Shown piece by piece: positions 32,660 to 41,979 of a stretch of DNA of 64,000 nt. The stretch is from NCBI GenBank assembly GCA_900116485.1, contig FPAX01000006.1, forward strand, positions 1 to 64,000. The letters run 5' to 3'. The notes beneath the pieces were generated by a model. That model worked only from the letters and a program-made list of their open reading frames with translations. It searched no databases and was not told where the DNA came from. How positions within the stretch are numbered: the first letter of the stretch is position 1; each line of letters begins with the position of its first letter. The position numbers and the translations under genes are program-made. This stretch comes from Selenomonas sp. GACV-9 (GTDB lineage: Bacteria > Bacillota > Negativicutes > Selenomonadales > Selenomonadaceae).

Positions 32660-34192
32660 TCACTCAGACTCCTCTGCCGGCAGTAATTCACTCAAGCGGC
32701 GCAACAGTTCATGCACATCGACAGGCTTGAGCAGGTAATCCGTCATCCCGGCTGCCTGCGCCTGCTGCCGGTCAGCCGCCTCGTCTTCTCCCGACAAGGC
32801 GATGATGGGAACCCGCTGTGCATCAGCCCGTGACATCGCCCGGATAGCCTCCGTCGCCTTGATGCCATCCATGACTGGCATACGCATATCCATGAGCACC
32901 GCAGCAATACTGACGAGCTCTGACTGCGCAAAGGCCTCAACGCCCTGCTGCCCGTCGGCCACCGCAATGACTTTCATCTTCTGGGTCAGCAGCAGGTTCT
33001 CCACGAGCTCGCGATTGATCTCATTATCCTCACAGAGCAACACGCATCTGCCAGCAAGGTTTGGATAGGAGACATTTCCCACAGCCTGTTCCTTCGGCTG
33101 CGGCTTGCCCGGCGGCAAAGTCAGCCAAAGGTCGAACCGCGTCCCCTTGTCCTTCGCACTCTCCACATCGATACGCCCGCCCAGTATCCCGACCAGCTGC
33201 TTGACGATAGACATCCCGAGACCTGTGCCTTCGAGGTTACGGGTCAACTTGGTGCGCTCCTGGGAAAAGGGCTGGAACAATTTGGGCAGGAAGTCTTCGG
33301 TCATGCCGACACCATTGTCGGACACGACAATATGACAGTTATAGCCATCACCAAAATCCAGCGGCCCTTCCATGGACAAGGTCACCGTCCCGCCTGCCGG
33401 TGTGTACTTGATGGCATTCGACAAAAGATTCATCAGCACTTTTTGGAGTTTGAGCGGATCGATATAGACATCCTGGAACCACATATTCTCCAAATCGATG
33501 CGGAAATTAACCCGCTTGATCTCGGCATTGGCATGAGCCGCTACCACAACTGTGTCGAGCAGACTGTCAATGCTGATGTTCTCGGGCTCCATCTCTAGCT
33601 TGCCGCTGGCAATCTTGCTGAGATCGAGAGTCTCGTTGATCAGCGACAGCATGAACTTGCCCGTCGTGCGGATCTTCTCAAGATACTCCTCGCGCTTTTC
33701 GCCATCGGACCGCATTGCCAGTTCCGTAAACCCGATGATGCCGTTCAGCGGAGTACGCATATCATGGCTGACATTCGAGATAAAGGCAGCCTTGGCGGCC
33801 ATATCATGCTCCGCAGCCAGCATCTTCTCATTGCGCTTGCGATCGGTGACATCGTTGATGAAGTGCGCACAGGCCAACCGCCCATGCCAGCTGATGCCCT
33901 TCTTCTCGATATTGAGATACGTGTCATTGCTCGTATCATGACGGACAAGCTCCTGCCGCGTGCCCAGATGCATCTTGCGCAGCTGGCAGTCAGCACAGAC
34001 GCTGTTGCGGCCAAACATGTAGTTATAACAGGTCTTGCCACGGTAATCACCATGGCAATTACTCTTCTTGATGGCCGCCTTATTAGCATACAAAAGCTGC
34101 TGCGTCTCGACATCACAGACATAGACGATGGTATCCATATTCTCGAGCAGTTCTGTCATCAGATCCTGGGAATCCGTATTTTTCGTCTTCAT
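32660..34192 (-). CDS. Hybrid sensor histidine kinase with PAS and receiver domains
   Basis: About 510 residues, with no signal peptide or membrane segment, so cytoplasmic. A PAS-like domain (residues 10-120) carries CYNYMFGRNSVCADC, a Cys pattern suggestive of metal or redox sensing. HisKA has SHDMRTPLNGIIGF, and the ATPase domain has LSNAIKYTPAGG and SDNGVGM. The C-terminal receiver has EDNEIN, the phospho-Asp in VLMDMRMPVMDG, and LLKPVD. No separate response regulator or output domain is adjacent, so signalling must go through a phosphotransfer partner elsewhere. It lies 38 bp before priA. Confidence 0.92.
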   Translation of the reverse strand: MKTKNTDSQDLMTELLENMDTIVYVCDVETQQLLYANKAAIKKSNCHGDYRGKTCYNYMFGRNSVCADCQLRKMHLGTRQELVRHDTSNDTYLNIEKKGISWHGRLACAHFINDVTDRKRNEKMLAAEHDMAAKAAFISNVSHDMRTPLNGIIGFTELAMRSDGEKREEYLEKIRTTGKFMLSLINETLDLSKIASGKLEMEPENISIDSLLDTVVVAAHANAEIKRVNFRIDLENMWFQDVYIDPLKLQKVLMNLLSNAIKYTPAGGTVTLSMEGPLDFGDGYNCHIVVSDNGVGMTEDFLPKLFQPFSQERTKLTRNLEGTGLGMSIVKQLVGILGGRIDVESAKDKGTRFDLWLTLPPGKPQPKEQAVGNVSYPNLAGRCVLLCEDNEINRELVENLLLTQKMKVIAVADGQQGVEAFAQSELVSIAAVLMDMRMPVMDGIKATEAIRAMSRADAQRVPIIALSGEDEAADRQQAQAAGMTDYLLKPVDVHELLRRLSELLPAEESE

Positions 34193-34269
34193 GCCGCTCA
34201 CCATCCCTCACGCAAATCATCGTTCTGTTATAAAAATTATACACGATGGCCAGACAAAAAAAAAGTTTT

Positions 34270-35796
34270 TTACTCATTAGCCAAGCCAATATCATTGCGA
34301 AGCTGGATGGCCTCGGCAATATGCGCAGCTGTTATATCCTTTGCCTCAGCCAGATCCGCAATCGTGCGTGCCACCTTGATGATACGATCATAGGACCTTG
34401 CCGACAGCAGCAGGCGCGTAAAGGCCTGCTCCAAGATCAGCTGGGCCTCATCGGTCATATGGCACTCCCGGCGAATGATGGCATGGTTCATTTGCGCATT
34501 GCAGTATATCCCATAGACGCGCAGCCGCTCATGCTGCAAGGACCTCGCCTTTTCGACGCGCGCCCGGATAACAGCGGATGATTCGGCCTTCTGGGTGGAC
34601 GATAGATCATGATACTCCACGCGGGGCACACGGATATGGATATCGATACGGTCAAGCAGCGGCCCCGAAATACGCCTCGTATAGCGCTTGATTTCGCCCG
34701 GCGTGCATTCACAATCATGGTCTTTATCGCCTTGATAGCCACAAGGGCATGGATTCATCGCGGCGACCAGCATTATGCTGGCGGGAAACGTCAGTGTGGC
34801 ATGTATTCGTGCCACAGCTATCTGCCTGTCTTCTACGGGCTCACGTAGCACTTCAAGCGTTTTCTTGCTGAACTCAGGCAACTCATCGAGAAACAGGACA
34901 CCATGATGAGCCAGCGTGACTTCTCCCGGCCGCGGGATGCTGCCACCACCGATCATGGCCGTCATCGAAGTCGTATGATGCGGACTGCGAAACGGCCGTT
35001 TTGTGATCAAGCCACCGTTGCGGGGCAGCAAGCCGGCAATGCTGTATATCTTGGTGACTTCCAGTGCCTCTTCCCGCGACAGGCGCGGCAGGATCGTGCT
35101 GACACGCCGGGCCAGCATCGTTTTGCCCGAGCCTGGAACGCCCACCATCAACACGTTGTGGCCGCCTGCCGCCGCAATCTCCAACGCTCGCTTAGCCTGA
35201 TACTGCCCCTGTACATCGGCAAAATCATCCATGATTTCCTCATGTTCCACTTCCACCGGCGCCGGCACCGCTGGCTCAAGCCGCTCTTCGCCATTGAGGA
35301 ACTGAACGAGCTGCAGAAGATTCTCCAGTGCATAAACCTTGATGCCATCCACCAGCAGCGCCTCGTTCACATTTTCTTTGGCCACAAAGAACTCCGTCAA
35401 GCCCTGCTCACGCGCCTTTATGGCCATCGGCAGGACACCATGGACACTGCGGCACTCTCCCTCCAGCGAAAGCTCAGCCGCCAGCAGGCAATGGGCCAGG
35501 CTTTCTGCTGGTACCACACCATATGCGGCCAAAAGGCCCATAGCGATTGGCAAGTCCAAGCCGGGACTGTCTTTGCGGATATTGGCCGGTGCCAAGTTTA
35601 TCGTTACCTTTTCCTGCCGCAGCTGAATGCCGCTGTTGCGTATCGCTGTCCGCACACGCTCTTTGGCCTCTTTTACCGCCGTATCCGGCAAGCCCACGAT
35701 CTCAAAACCTGGCAGTCCTGCTGCTGAATCCACTTCCACATCGATGATCAGTCCGTCAACTCCCATGGTCGTAGCGCCATATGTCCGTGCAAACAT
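34270..35796 (-). CDS. comM: YifB/ComM-type Mg-chelatase-like AAA+ ATPase
   Basis: 508 residues from MFARTYGATTMGVDGL. An N-terminal ChlI-like domain is followed by the AAA+ module (GVPGSGKTMLARR, VLFLDELPEF) and a C-terminal domain with RILDRIDIH-type sequence (LLDRIDIHIRVPRV). ComM is a branch-migration helicase that helps integrate transformed DNA. Its presence fits natural competence, which is relevant to the repeated palindrome. The ATG at 35796 has AGGGGGAG about 7 nt upstream. Confidence 0.93.
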   Translation of the reverse strand: MFARTYGATTMGVDGLIIDVEVDSAAGLPGFEIVGLPDTAVKEAKERVRTAIRNSGIQLRQEKVTINLAPANIRKDSPGLDLPIAMGLLAAYGVVPAESLAHCLLAAELSLEGECRSVHGVLPMAIKAREQGLTEFFVAKENVNEALLVDGIKVYALENLLQLVQFLNGEERLEPAVPAPVEVEHEEIMDDFADVQGQYQAKRALEIAAAGGHNVLMVGVPGSGKTMLARRVSTILPRLSREEALEVTKIYSIAGLLPRNGGLITKRPFRSPHHTTSMTAMIGGGSIPRPGEVTLAHHGVLFLDELPEFSKKTLEVLREPVEDRQIAVARIHATLTFPASIMLVAAMNPCPCGYQGDKDHDCECTPGEIKRYTRRISGPLLDRIDIHIRVPRVEYHDLSSTQKAESSAVIRARVEKARSLQHERLRVYGIYCNAQMNHAIIRRECHMTDEAQLILEQAFTRLLLSARSYDRIIKVARTIADLAEAKDITAAHIAEAIQLRNDIGLANE

Positions 35797-35815
35797 GTTA
35801 TCTCCCCCTGCCCGC

Positions 35816-36178
35816 TCAAGTCTCGAATGCTCCCGGTATATGATGGATTTCCCATTGCCCCTCCGGCAGGGCATAGACCTCCACAACATCAAAACGGCAG
35901 AGACACTTATCCTCTAAATGTCTCTGCCGTAAAAACCAGCGCGCTGTCTGGATGATCTTCTGTTGTTTGTGATACGTTACCGACTGCGCCGGCGTACCAC
36001 AGCGAAGGCCTCTGCGTGTCTTCACTTCCACGAAGGCCACCAATTCCTGCTTGGCAGCAACGATATCAATCTCGCCTACAGGCACACGAAAATTACGCGC
36101 CAGAACCCGATAGCCATGGCGTTCCAGATAGTCAGCCGTTGCCTGCTCTCCCTGATTGCCCAGAATCTTGTTGTTCAT
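35816..36178 (-). CDS. UPF0102 / YraN-family endonuclease-fold protein
   Basis: 120 residues. The family pattern is complete: NNKILGNQGEQATADYLERHGYRVLARNFR, GEIDIVAA and FVEVKTRRG, with the E...D...ExK residues of a restriction-endonuclease-like fold. Its biological role is not firmly known. It lies 19 bp before comM and 26 bp after the FlhB-C gene, in the conserved rbgA-rnhB-ylqG-ylqH neighbourhood. Confidence 0.93.
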   Translation of the reverse strand: MNNKILGNQGEQATADYLERHGYRVLARNFRVPVGEIDIVAAKQELVAFVEVKTRRGLRCGTPAQSVTYHKQQKIIQTARWFLRQRHLEDKCLCRFDVVEVYALPEGQWEIHHIPGAFET

Positions 36179-36204
36179 CTGCCGTAACCTCTTATCCTTA
36201 TCGA

Positions 36205-36537
36205 TTAGAGACGGACTTCAGGCGGCTTTTCTTTCTTGGCCTTCTTGTCAATCCGATAGACATAGGCCATGACCTCTGCAATGGTCCGGTACAGTTCCGG
36301 CGGAATCTCTCGGTCGATATCCAGGGCCATCAGCATGCTGACGAGAGTCTTGTTCTGATAGACCGGAACACTGTTTTTCTGCGCTGCCGCAAGGATATTC
36401 TCGGCAACATGACCGCGCCCCTTCGCTACCACCCGTGGCGCCTGGTCTTTTTCCATATCGTATTTGAGCGCTACTGCCTGCTGGGGCACATCCGGGTTGG
36501 TCTCCGGCTCTTCCTGTAACTGCTGCCTTGGTCTCAT
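36205..36537 (-). CDS. FlhB C-terminal-domain-like protein (YlqH type)
   Basis: 110 residues. AVALKYDMEKDQAPRVVAKGRGHVAENI and the later DREIPPELYRTIAEVMAYVYRID match the cytoplasmic domain of FlhB/YscU export-gate proteins, but there are no membrane segments. The autocleavage motif NPTH is missing: the corresponding place reads DVPQQAVAL. It therefore cannot self-cleave as FlhB does. It follows the FliK-like gene, as ylqH follows ylqG in B. subtilis. AAGGAT precedes the ATG. Confidence 0.9.
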   Translation of the reverse strand: MRPRQQLQEEPETNPDVPQQAVALKYDMEKDQAPRVVAKGRGHVAENILAAAQKNSVPVYQNKTLVSMLMALDIDREIPPELYRTIAEVMAYVYRIDKKAKKEKPPEVRL

Positions 36538-36630
36538 ATCCTTATCACCTGCCTGAATGCCTCTTTACGGTCACATTATAAGTTGTTATTGTTCTATCGT
36601 CAAGGACATTATTTCTTATCACTTGGAAAC

Positions 36631-38700
36631 TTACATAAACCGGCGCTCACCCACTGCACCGATCTTCAAATCATTGAGCTTGAGCGTCGAATCTTTCAGC
36701 GATTCGCGCAGAGCCTCCGCCTGCTCACGGAACTCATTCGCCGATTCCGGATTGGAGAAGAACACGCGCATATCGAGCTCACTTTCATTGAACACGCGGC
36801 ATGTAAGCTCAACGGCACCGATGTTGTCAGTCAGCACACAAAGCCTAAGCCAGGTCTCCTTCTTCATTTCACCAGTCTCAGGATCTGGCTGCTTTTCATC
36901 ATAAACATGGATATAGGATGGATAGGTACTCTCCTCCCCCATATACATCGGCAGCATGAAGTTAAGGGAGCGCTGCCCCTGCACCGAGGAATTGTCACCA
37001 CCCATCGCATTGCGCATCGACAGCACCAACATGGCCACATCCTTGCCGGCCCTCTTGAGCTGACGCGCCGTCATGCGCTTGGCAAACATCATATCGCAAA
37101 GCTGCATGAAAGCCCACAGCCGCGGCAGGTCAGGAAGATTTTGCTGCACAGCCGCCTGCTGGACCGTCGCCGGCACATTCTGCTGGCAGAGCCGTATCAG
37201 CTGCTGCAGCTGCTTGGCTTCCTTATCGTTCAGCGTGCTGCTCTGTCCATTGACAAAATTCTGCAACAGCTTCAGATCATTCTGGCTCATTTCCGTATTC
37301 TTCATCAAGAGCTGAGCAAGGCTCTTCATGGTATTCATCGCCTGCTGGGTATTTTCCATGGTCTGGCTCATCAGCTGTGCCTTAGCCTGCTGCATCGCCG
37401 CCTGTTGGCTCTGGGGCTGACTGGCCCCTTGCTGGCCCTGCATCTGCTGATTCGCTGCTGGCTGCCCTTGCGCCTGCCCCTGGGGAGCTGCATTCTGACT
37501 GGCCTGCTGCGGCGCGCTGCCGCTCTGCTGCCCCGGTGACATGCCTGCTGGATTCGCATTCCCCTGTGCAGCAGTCTGTCCCTGCGGCTGATTCGCCCCT
37601 TGCTGGCCCTGCGCCTGGCCTGGCTGCTGACCAGCGGCTGGCTGTCCCTGGGCCTGCCCCTGCGTCGCAGCATTCTGTCCTGCCTGCTGCGACGTGCCGC
37701 TCTGCTGCCCTTGCTGGGTACCTGCCGGGTTCGCATTGCCCTGCGCAGCATTCTGACCCTGGAGCTGATTTGCCCCTTGCTGAGGCTGTGCCTGACCTGG
37801 CTGCTGACCGGCGGCGGGCTGCCCCTGGGCTTGCCCCTGCGGTGCAGCATTCTGTCCTGCCTGCTGTGGCGTGCCACTCTGCTGTCCCTGCTGGGTACCT
37901 GCCGTATTCGCGTTACTCTGCGCGGCATTCTGTCCCTGGGGCTGATTTGCCCCCTGCTGGCCTTGAGGTTGGTTGGCATTCTGCTGTCCTTGCGGAGCTG
38001 GCTGCTGACTCTGCGGTGCCTCCTCCGCTGCCGGACGCGGCATGAAGTACTGCACGAGCTGCTTCAAAAAGCCCATGCTGCTATCAGAATCAGCCTGCAT
38101 GGCCGCCGTTTGTCCCTGCGGCTGCAAGGTCAGCAAAAGCGCCTGCACTTCCTTCGGCAGTTCACTGAAGCTCTTGTTGTCAAGCAGCTCAAACGCTGCC
38201 TTGGTCAACAGTACAGGCTCCAGCGATGCACCATTTTCTGTTGCGACCAGGGCCTTGAAATTGGACAGCAGGGCCCGCATCTCATCACTTACCTCCACAG
38301 GCATGCCCTTCTCGGCCATTGCCCCCAGCTGTGAAAGCATACGGGAAAGGGCACTGAGCTGATCCATCGAAAAGCGCTGGCTCTCCAGCGTGCTGCCGAG
38401 CCCCTGTCCCAAAGTCTCCTCCAAAGAAAGTGCCTGCTTGAGCACATTCTGGATGACTTTCTGCAGATCCTGAGGCATCTTATCCACAGCCTCGCTCTGA
38501 TTGCTCGATATCTTAGACAGGATGCCCGCCATATCATCGACTGCACTCTGAATGGAAACGTTCGTCTTCGGACTGAACGCCGCCGAAGAGCTGCCGCCAT
38601 CGCCACGACGGGATACGCCTTCCGTACCACCAGTCGACTGCGGACGGTCTACCGGACGAATCCCTACATTCATCGCCGTTTCCATTGCCATTGCTTTCAC
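36631..38700 (-). CDS. FliK-like (YlqG-type) protein with Gln/Gly/Ala/Asn repeats
   Basis: About 689 residues. An N-terminal helical region (to about 220) is followed by a low-complexity Gln-rich section of three imperfect 59-residue repeats, then a globular C-terminus (LPMYMGEESTYPSYIHV; RVFFSNPESANEFREQAEAL) resembling the hook-length control domain of FliK. It is the ylqG counterpart in the rbgA-rnhB cluster. The start is uncertain: GTG at 38700 lies close behind AAAGG, while ATGs at 38691 and 38685 are further away. It may be a ruler-like protein related to the flagellar export system. Confidence 0.75.
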   Translation of the reverse strand: MKAMAMETAMNVGIRPVDRPQSTGGTEGVSRRGDGGSSSAAFSPKTNVSIQSAVDDMAGILSKISSNQSEAVDKMPQDLQKVIQNVLKQALSLEETLGQGLGSTLESQRFSMDQLSALSRMLSQLGAMAEKGMPVEVSDEMRALLSNFKALVATENGASLEPVLLTKAAFELLDNKSFSELPKEVQALLLTLQPQGQTAAMQADSDSSMGFLKQLVQYFMPRPAAEEAPQSQQPAPQGQQNANQPQGQQGANQPQGQNAAQSNANTAGTQQGQQSGTPQQAGQNAAPQGQAQGQPAAGQQPGQAQPQQGANQLQGQNAAQGNANPAGTQQGQQSGTSQQAGQNAATQGQAQGQPAAGQQPGQAQGQQGANQPQGQTAAQGNANPAGMSPGQQSGSAPQQASQNAAPQGQAQGQPAANQQMQGQQGASQPQSQQAAMQQAKAQLMSQTMENTQQAMNTMKSLAQLLMKNTEMSQNDLKLLQNFVNGQSSTLNDKEAKQLQQLIRLCQQNVPATVQQAAVQQNLPDLPRLWAFMQLCDMMFAKRMTARQLKRAGKDVAMLVLSMRNAMGGDNSSVQGQRSLNFMLPMYMGEESTYPSYIHVYDEKQPDPETGEMKKETWLRLCVLTDNIGAVELTCRVFNESELDMRVFFSNPESANEFREQAEALRESLKDSTLKLNDLKIGAVGERRFM
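37426..37957 (-). repeat. Three imperfect 177-bp tandem repeats within the FliK-like gene
   Basis: The encoded unit of 59 residues begins QGANQPQGQN and ends GQQPGQAQ. It occurs three times, followed by a truncated fourth copy. Unit length is a multiple of three, so copy-number change keeps the frame. Boundaries are approximate. Confidence 0.8.
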
Positions 38701-38727
38701 ACACCTTTATCGAAAATCACATTTTAC

Positions 38728-39504
38728 TCAGCCATTACCACTTACCAATGACCGTACCGGTTCAAAGGAAAGACGGTGGATCGGACAAGGACCATATTTC
38801 CGCAAGGCCTCAAGATGCTGTGCCGTGCCATAGCCCTTGTGTTGGGCAAAGCCGTACTCAGGATACTGCTTATCGTAAGCATCCATCAGCCGGTCTCGCG
38901 TGACCTTGGCGATAATCGATGCCGCAGCAATCGATGCCGACTTCGCATCGCCCTTGATGATGGATTCCGATTCCATCGGCAGGTTGTCGAGTTTCACCGC
39001 ATCGATAAGCACCTTCTTCGGCTCAGGCTTCAGCATGAAAATCGACTCGTACATGCCATTGATGGTGGCCTGATAGATATTGACGCGGTCGATAGTCTGC
39101 GCATCGATAAGCGCCGTGCCGATGGCCAGTGCCTTAGCCTGGATCTCATCAAACAGTTCCTCGCGGACCTTGGCCGATATCTTCTTGGAATCATTGATCT
39201 TGGGCAGGTACAGGTCATGGGGCAGGATGACAGCTGCCACGGACACTGGCCCAGCCAAGGGGCCACGGCCAGCCTCATCGACGCCAGCGACGATATCATA
39301 GCCTTCGGCCATGGCCTGATGCTCATAGCTATACATCGTCATGACGCGGATGCGATCCTGCTGCTCACGTTCATAGCGGCGGACAAGTCGCGCGACAGCC
39401 TTGCGGCTGTCAGCCCGGCAGGCCTCCAGGAATGCTGCATCGATTTTCTCCGCAGCAAACAGACCCTCTATATCTTTTATCGTATAATTTGCCAAATCAT
39501 TCAA
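38728..39504 (-). CDS. rnhB: Ribonuclease HII
   Basis: About 258 residues. The catalytic acidic residues are in GVDEAGRGPLAG (Asp, Glu) and VLIDAVKL, with IIKGDAKSASIAAASIIAKVTRD following. It removes ribonucleotides from DNA. I choose the TTG at 39504 (MNDLANYTIKDIEG) because B. subtilis RnhB begins in the same way and GAGGCGG lies about 9 nt upstream. The ATG at 39555 would overlap rbgA by 59 bp. With TTG the overlap is 8 bp. Confidence 0.92.
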   Translation of the reverse strand: MNDLANYTIKDIEGLFAAEKIDAAFLEACRADSRKAVARLVRRYEREQQDRIRVMTMYSYEHQAMAEGYDIVAGVDEAGRGPLAGPVSVAAVILPHDLYLPKINDSKKISAKVREELFDEIQAKALAIGTALIDAQTIDRVNIYQATINGMYESIFMLKPEPKKVLIDAVKLDNLPMESESIIKGDAKSASIAAASIIAKVTRDRLMDAYDKQYPEYGFAQHKGYGTAQHLEALRKYGPCPIHRLSFEPVRSLVSGNG

Positions 39505-40423
39505 TGTTTTTTTCCGCCTCTTCCTCTGCAGCTGTATCAGCTGGTACTTCATCAAGTGTCACCAGACCAAGCTTGCCGGCGCGGAACTCGGTCAGAACAA
39601 TATTCTGCGCCTTTTCGAGGTCAACGACACCGCCCTTGACAAGACAGCCCCGCTTGCGGCCTACAGCTTCCAACAGTTCCAAGCCATCGGCCGGCATCTC
39701 GCCTTTGAATTTGAACCGCTCGATCAAGCGCTCCGGGTAATCGCGGCGCATCGATGCCAGCAGCAGGGCCGTAACCTGCTCGCGATCGTAGATATCATCA
39801 TTGATTGCCCCAGTGAACGCAAGCTTAAGACCAACGGTCTGGTCTTCGAATTTCGGCCAGAGAATGCCCGGCGTGTCGAGCAGGTCAAGATTGCTGCCAA
39901 TCTTGATCCACTGTTTAGCTCGCGTTACACCTGGCTGATTGGCAGCCTTGGCCTTTACTGCACCAGCCAACCGGTTGATCAGCGACGACTTGCCGACGTT
40001 CGGGATGCCCAGGATCATGCAGCGGGCTGCGCGCGCACGCGCCCCTTTGGAAACGAATTTCTCCGTCTTCGGCCGCGCGAGTTCCTCGGCCTCCTTGACC
40101 AGCTGTTTCATGCCCTTGCCCTTCATCGAATCAATGGCCACAGCGGGAATCCCCTGGGCGCGGAAATAGGCAAGCCACTTCTTCGTGCTCTGGCTGTCAG
40201 CCAGGTCCGCTTTATTCAGTGCAATCATGCGCGGCTTATCCTTGATGATCTCGGCGAGCATCGGGTTAGCCGAGCTTGCGGGAATCCGCGCATCCAACAG
40301 CTCGATGACCACATCCACGAGCTTCAGGTTCTCCTCGATCAAGCGCTGTGCCTTTTTCATGTGTCCTGGGAACCACTGCAGGGTAGGGATATCCGTTCGC
40401 GTATCTTTCTCTCTATCCATCAT
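39497..40423 (-). CDS. rbgA: Ribosome biogenesis GTPase RbgA (YlqF)
   Basis: 308 residues. This is a circularly permuted GTPase: the G4 motif NKAD (residue about 70) precedes G1 GIPNVGKSS (about 145) and G3 DTPG (about 190). The N-terminal QWFPGHMKKA is diagnostic of YlqF. It acts in late 50S assembly. A TATAAT -10 box lies at about 40477-40482 on the minus strand with a weak -35 box. GGAGG stands 10 nt before the ATG. It heads the rbgA-rnhB-ylqG-ylqH series. Confidence 0.95.
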   Translation of the reverse strand: MMDREKDTRTDIPTLQWFPGHMKKAQRLIEENLKLVDVVIELLDARIPASSANPMLAEIIKDKPRMIALNKADLADSQSTKKWLAYFRAQGIPAVAIDSMKGKGMKQLVKEAEELARPKTEKFVSKGARARAARCMILGIPNVGKSSLINRLAGAVKAKAANQPGVTRAKQWIKIGSNLDLLDTPGILWPKFEDQTVGLKLAFTGAINDDIYDREQVTALLLASMRRDYPERLIERFKFKGEMPADGLELLEAVGRKRGCLVKGGVVDLEKAQNIVLTEFRAGKLGLVTLDEVPADTAAEEEAEKNIE

Positions 40424-40510
40424 ATTCTGAAAACCTCCGAATCAAGTACTCCTTGCAAATGTCAATGTATCTATTATACAATACGCTGGCAAGCCTTGTC
40501 TCCATTTCTG

Positions 40511-40539
40511 ATGACTGACCGATCAGAATATGGTATACT
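40511..40539 (+). promoter_or_regulatory. Promoter of the CorC/TlyC-type gene
   Basis: The -10 box TATACT (40534-40539) is preceded by TGG, forming an extended -10. A weak -35 box ATGACT (40511-40516) stands at 17 nt. It diverges from rbgA. Confidence 0.6.
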
Positions 40540-40602
40540 ATAAGCAATTTTAACGGTTTATTTCCGACTTATTGAATTGTCAAAAAGGATGTGTATTTTT
40601 CA

Positions 40603-41913
40603 TTGGATAGTTCCCAAGCAGGTTTACTATTTCTCTTGCTCTTGTTTTTGCTGAGCATCAATGGCTTTTTCTCACTGATTGAGACAGCCATTACCGAAAG
40701 CCACCGCAGCCGCCTCGAGCGGTTGCAGGAAGACGGCAACCCTGATGCTGAAAACGCACTGGCCATCCTCGAGCGTCCCGAGCAGATGCTCTCACTGGCA
40801 CAGGTCGGCATCACGCTGACCAGCATCCTGACCGGACTATGCACGGGGGTATTCCTTGCGCCCGTTCTCGCCGCCATGATGCCCTTCCTCCCACAGGCAC
40901 ATGCTCTGGCGCTCCTCGTAAGCATTGTCATCATGACCTATATCACGCTGCTCTTCAGCGAATTCCTGCCCAAGAAGGCAGCCATGCAGGCCCCCGAGCG
41001 CGTACTGCTCAAGTACCACCGCAGCCTACGCATCATCACGCGGCTCACCCAGCCACTCATCACACTGCTGTCTGGCTCCGCCAACCTCATCCTGCTGATA
41101 TTCGGCATCAATCCTAAATATGAGGACACTGTCACGGAAGACGAGGTCAAAGACCTCATCGAGCAGGGCACCGAAGACGGTACCTTTGAAAAGACCGAGC
41201 AGGCCATGGTCGACCGCATCTTCCATATGAGCGACCAGACAGCTTATGCACTGATGACGCCACGCACGCAGATGCTCTGGCTTGACCTTTCTGACTCGCT
41301 GAAACACAATTTGCGATTGATCCGCGAAACCCCTCAGGACGTATTTCCTGTCGGCCGCGACAGTCTCGACGATTTCTGCGGCATCCTCTATGCCAAGGAC
41401 CTGTTGAATGCTTCACTTGAGCGCAAGTCACTCGACCTGTCGCTCTATATCCGCAAGCCGCTGTTCGTGCCACGTTCCATGGAAACCTTCCGCGTCCTCG
41501 AGCAGTTCCGCGACAGCGGAACCCACGAGGCTATGGTGCTCGACGAGTACGGCGGCGTCATCGGCTTTTTGACCATGGACGACATCCTGCAGGAAATCAT
41601 CGGCGACTCGCTATCAACGCGAGAGCCTGATCCCGTCCAACTGACTGTCCGCGATGAGAATTCCTGGCTTGTCGATGGTCTCTACTCGATTGATGACTTC
41701 AAGGAACGTTTCGATATCGACGAACTTCCTGACGAAGACCACGACCACTATCAGACCATGGGCGGCTTTCTGACCTCCTATTTCGGCTATATTCCCAAGG
41801 CCGGCGAAAAGAAAGATTGGAATGGCCTGACATTCGAAGTCGTCGACATGGACCGGGCGCGTATCGATAAGATCTTGGTTACCAAGAATCCTGCCCCTGC
41901 AGCAACAGAATGA
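40603..41913 (+). CDS. Hemolysin-C/CorC-type transporter-like protein (CNNM + two CBS)
   Basis: About 436 residues. An N-terminal CNNM domain with four membrane segments (LLFLLLLFLLSINGFFSLIETAI) is followed by two CBS domains (MTPRTQMLWLDL; VLDEYGGVIGFLTMDDILQEI) and a C-terminal CorC/HlyC domain (DGLYSIDDFKERF). Such proteins are linked to Mg2+ or other cation export. The start is unclear: GTG 40591 touches the AAAAGGAT ribosome site, so TTG 40603, about 14 nt downstream of it, is preferred. It is monocistronic. Confidence 0.88.
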   Translation: MDSSQAGLLFLLLLFLLSINGFFSLIETAITESHRSRLERLQEDGNPDAENALAILERPEQMLSLAQVGITLTSILTGLCTGVFLAPVLAAMMPFLPQAHALALLVSIVIMTYITLLFSEFLPKKAAMQAPERVLLKYHRSLRIITRLTQPLITLLSGSANLILLIFGINPKYEDTVTEDEVKDLIEQGTEDGTFEKTEQAMVDRIFHMSDQTAYALMTPRTQMLWLDLSDSLKHNLRLIRETPQDVFPVGRDSLDDFCGILYAKDLLNASLERKSLDLSLYIRKPLFVPRSMETFRVLEQFRDSGTHEAMVLDEYGGVIGFLTMDDILQEIIGDSLSTREPDPVQLTVRDENSWLVDGLYSIDDFKERFDIDELPDEDHDHYQTMGGFLTSYFGYIPKAGEKKDWNGLTFEVVDMDRARIDKILVTKNPAPAATE

Positions 41914-41919
41914 CATATA

Positions 41920-41969
41920 TGAAAATACCCGTTACAAGCAACGTACAACGCTTGCAACGGGTATTTTCA
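41920..41969. terminator. Bidirectional terminator
   Basis: The 20-nt arms TGAAAATACCCGTTACAAGC and GCTTGCAACGGGTATTTTCA pair with a single mismatch and a 10-nt loop. It lies between two convergent genes. Confidence 0.9.
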
Positions 41970-41979
41970 TTATCAGGCA

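Noticed and set aside
37426-37957. Tandem repeats suspected as CRISPR
   Set aside because: The repeats are contiguous, 177 bp long and in frame within a protein, with no unique spacers.
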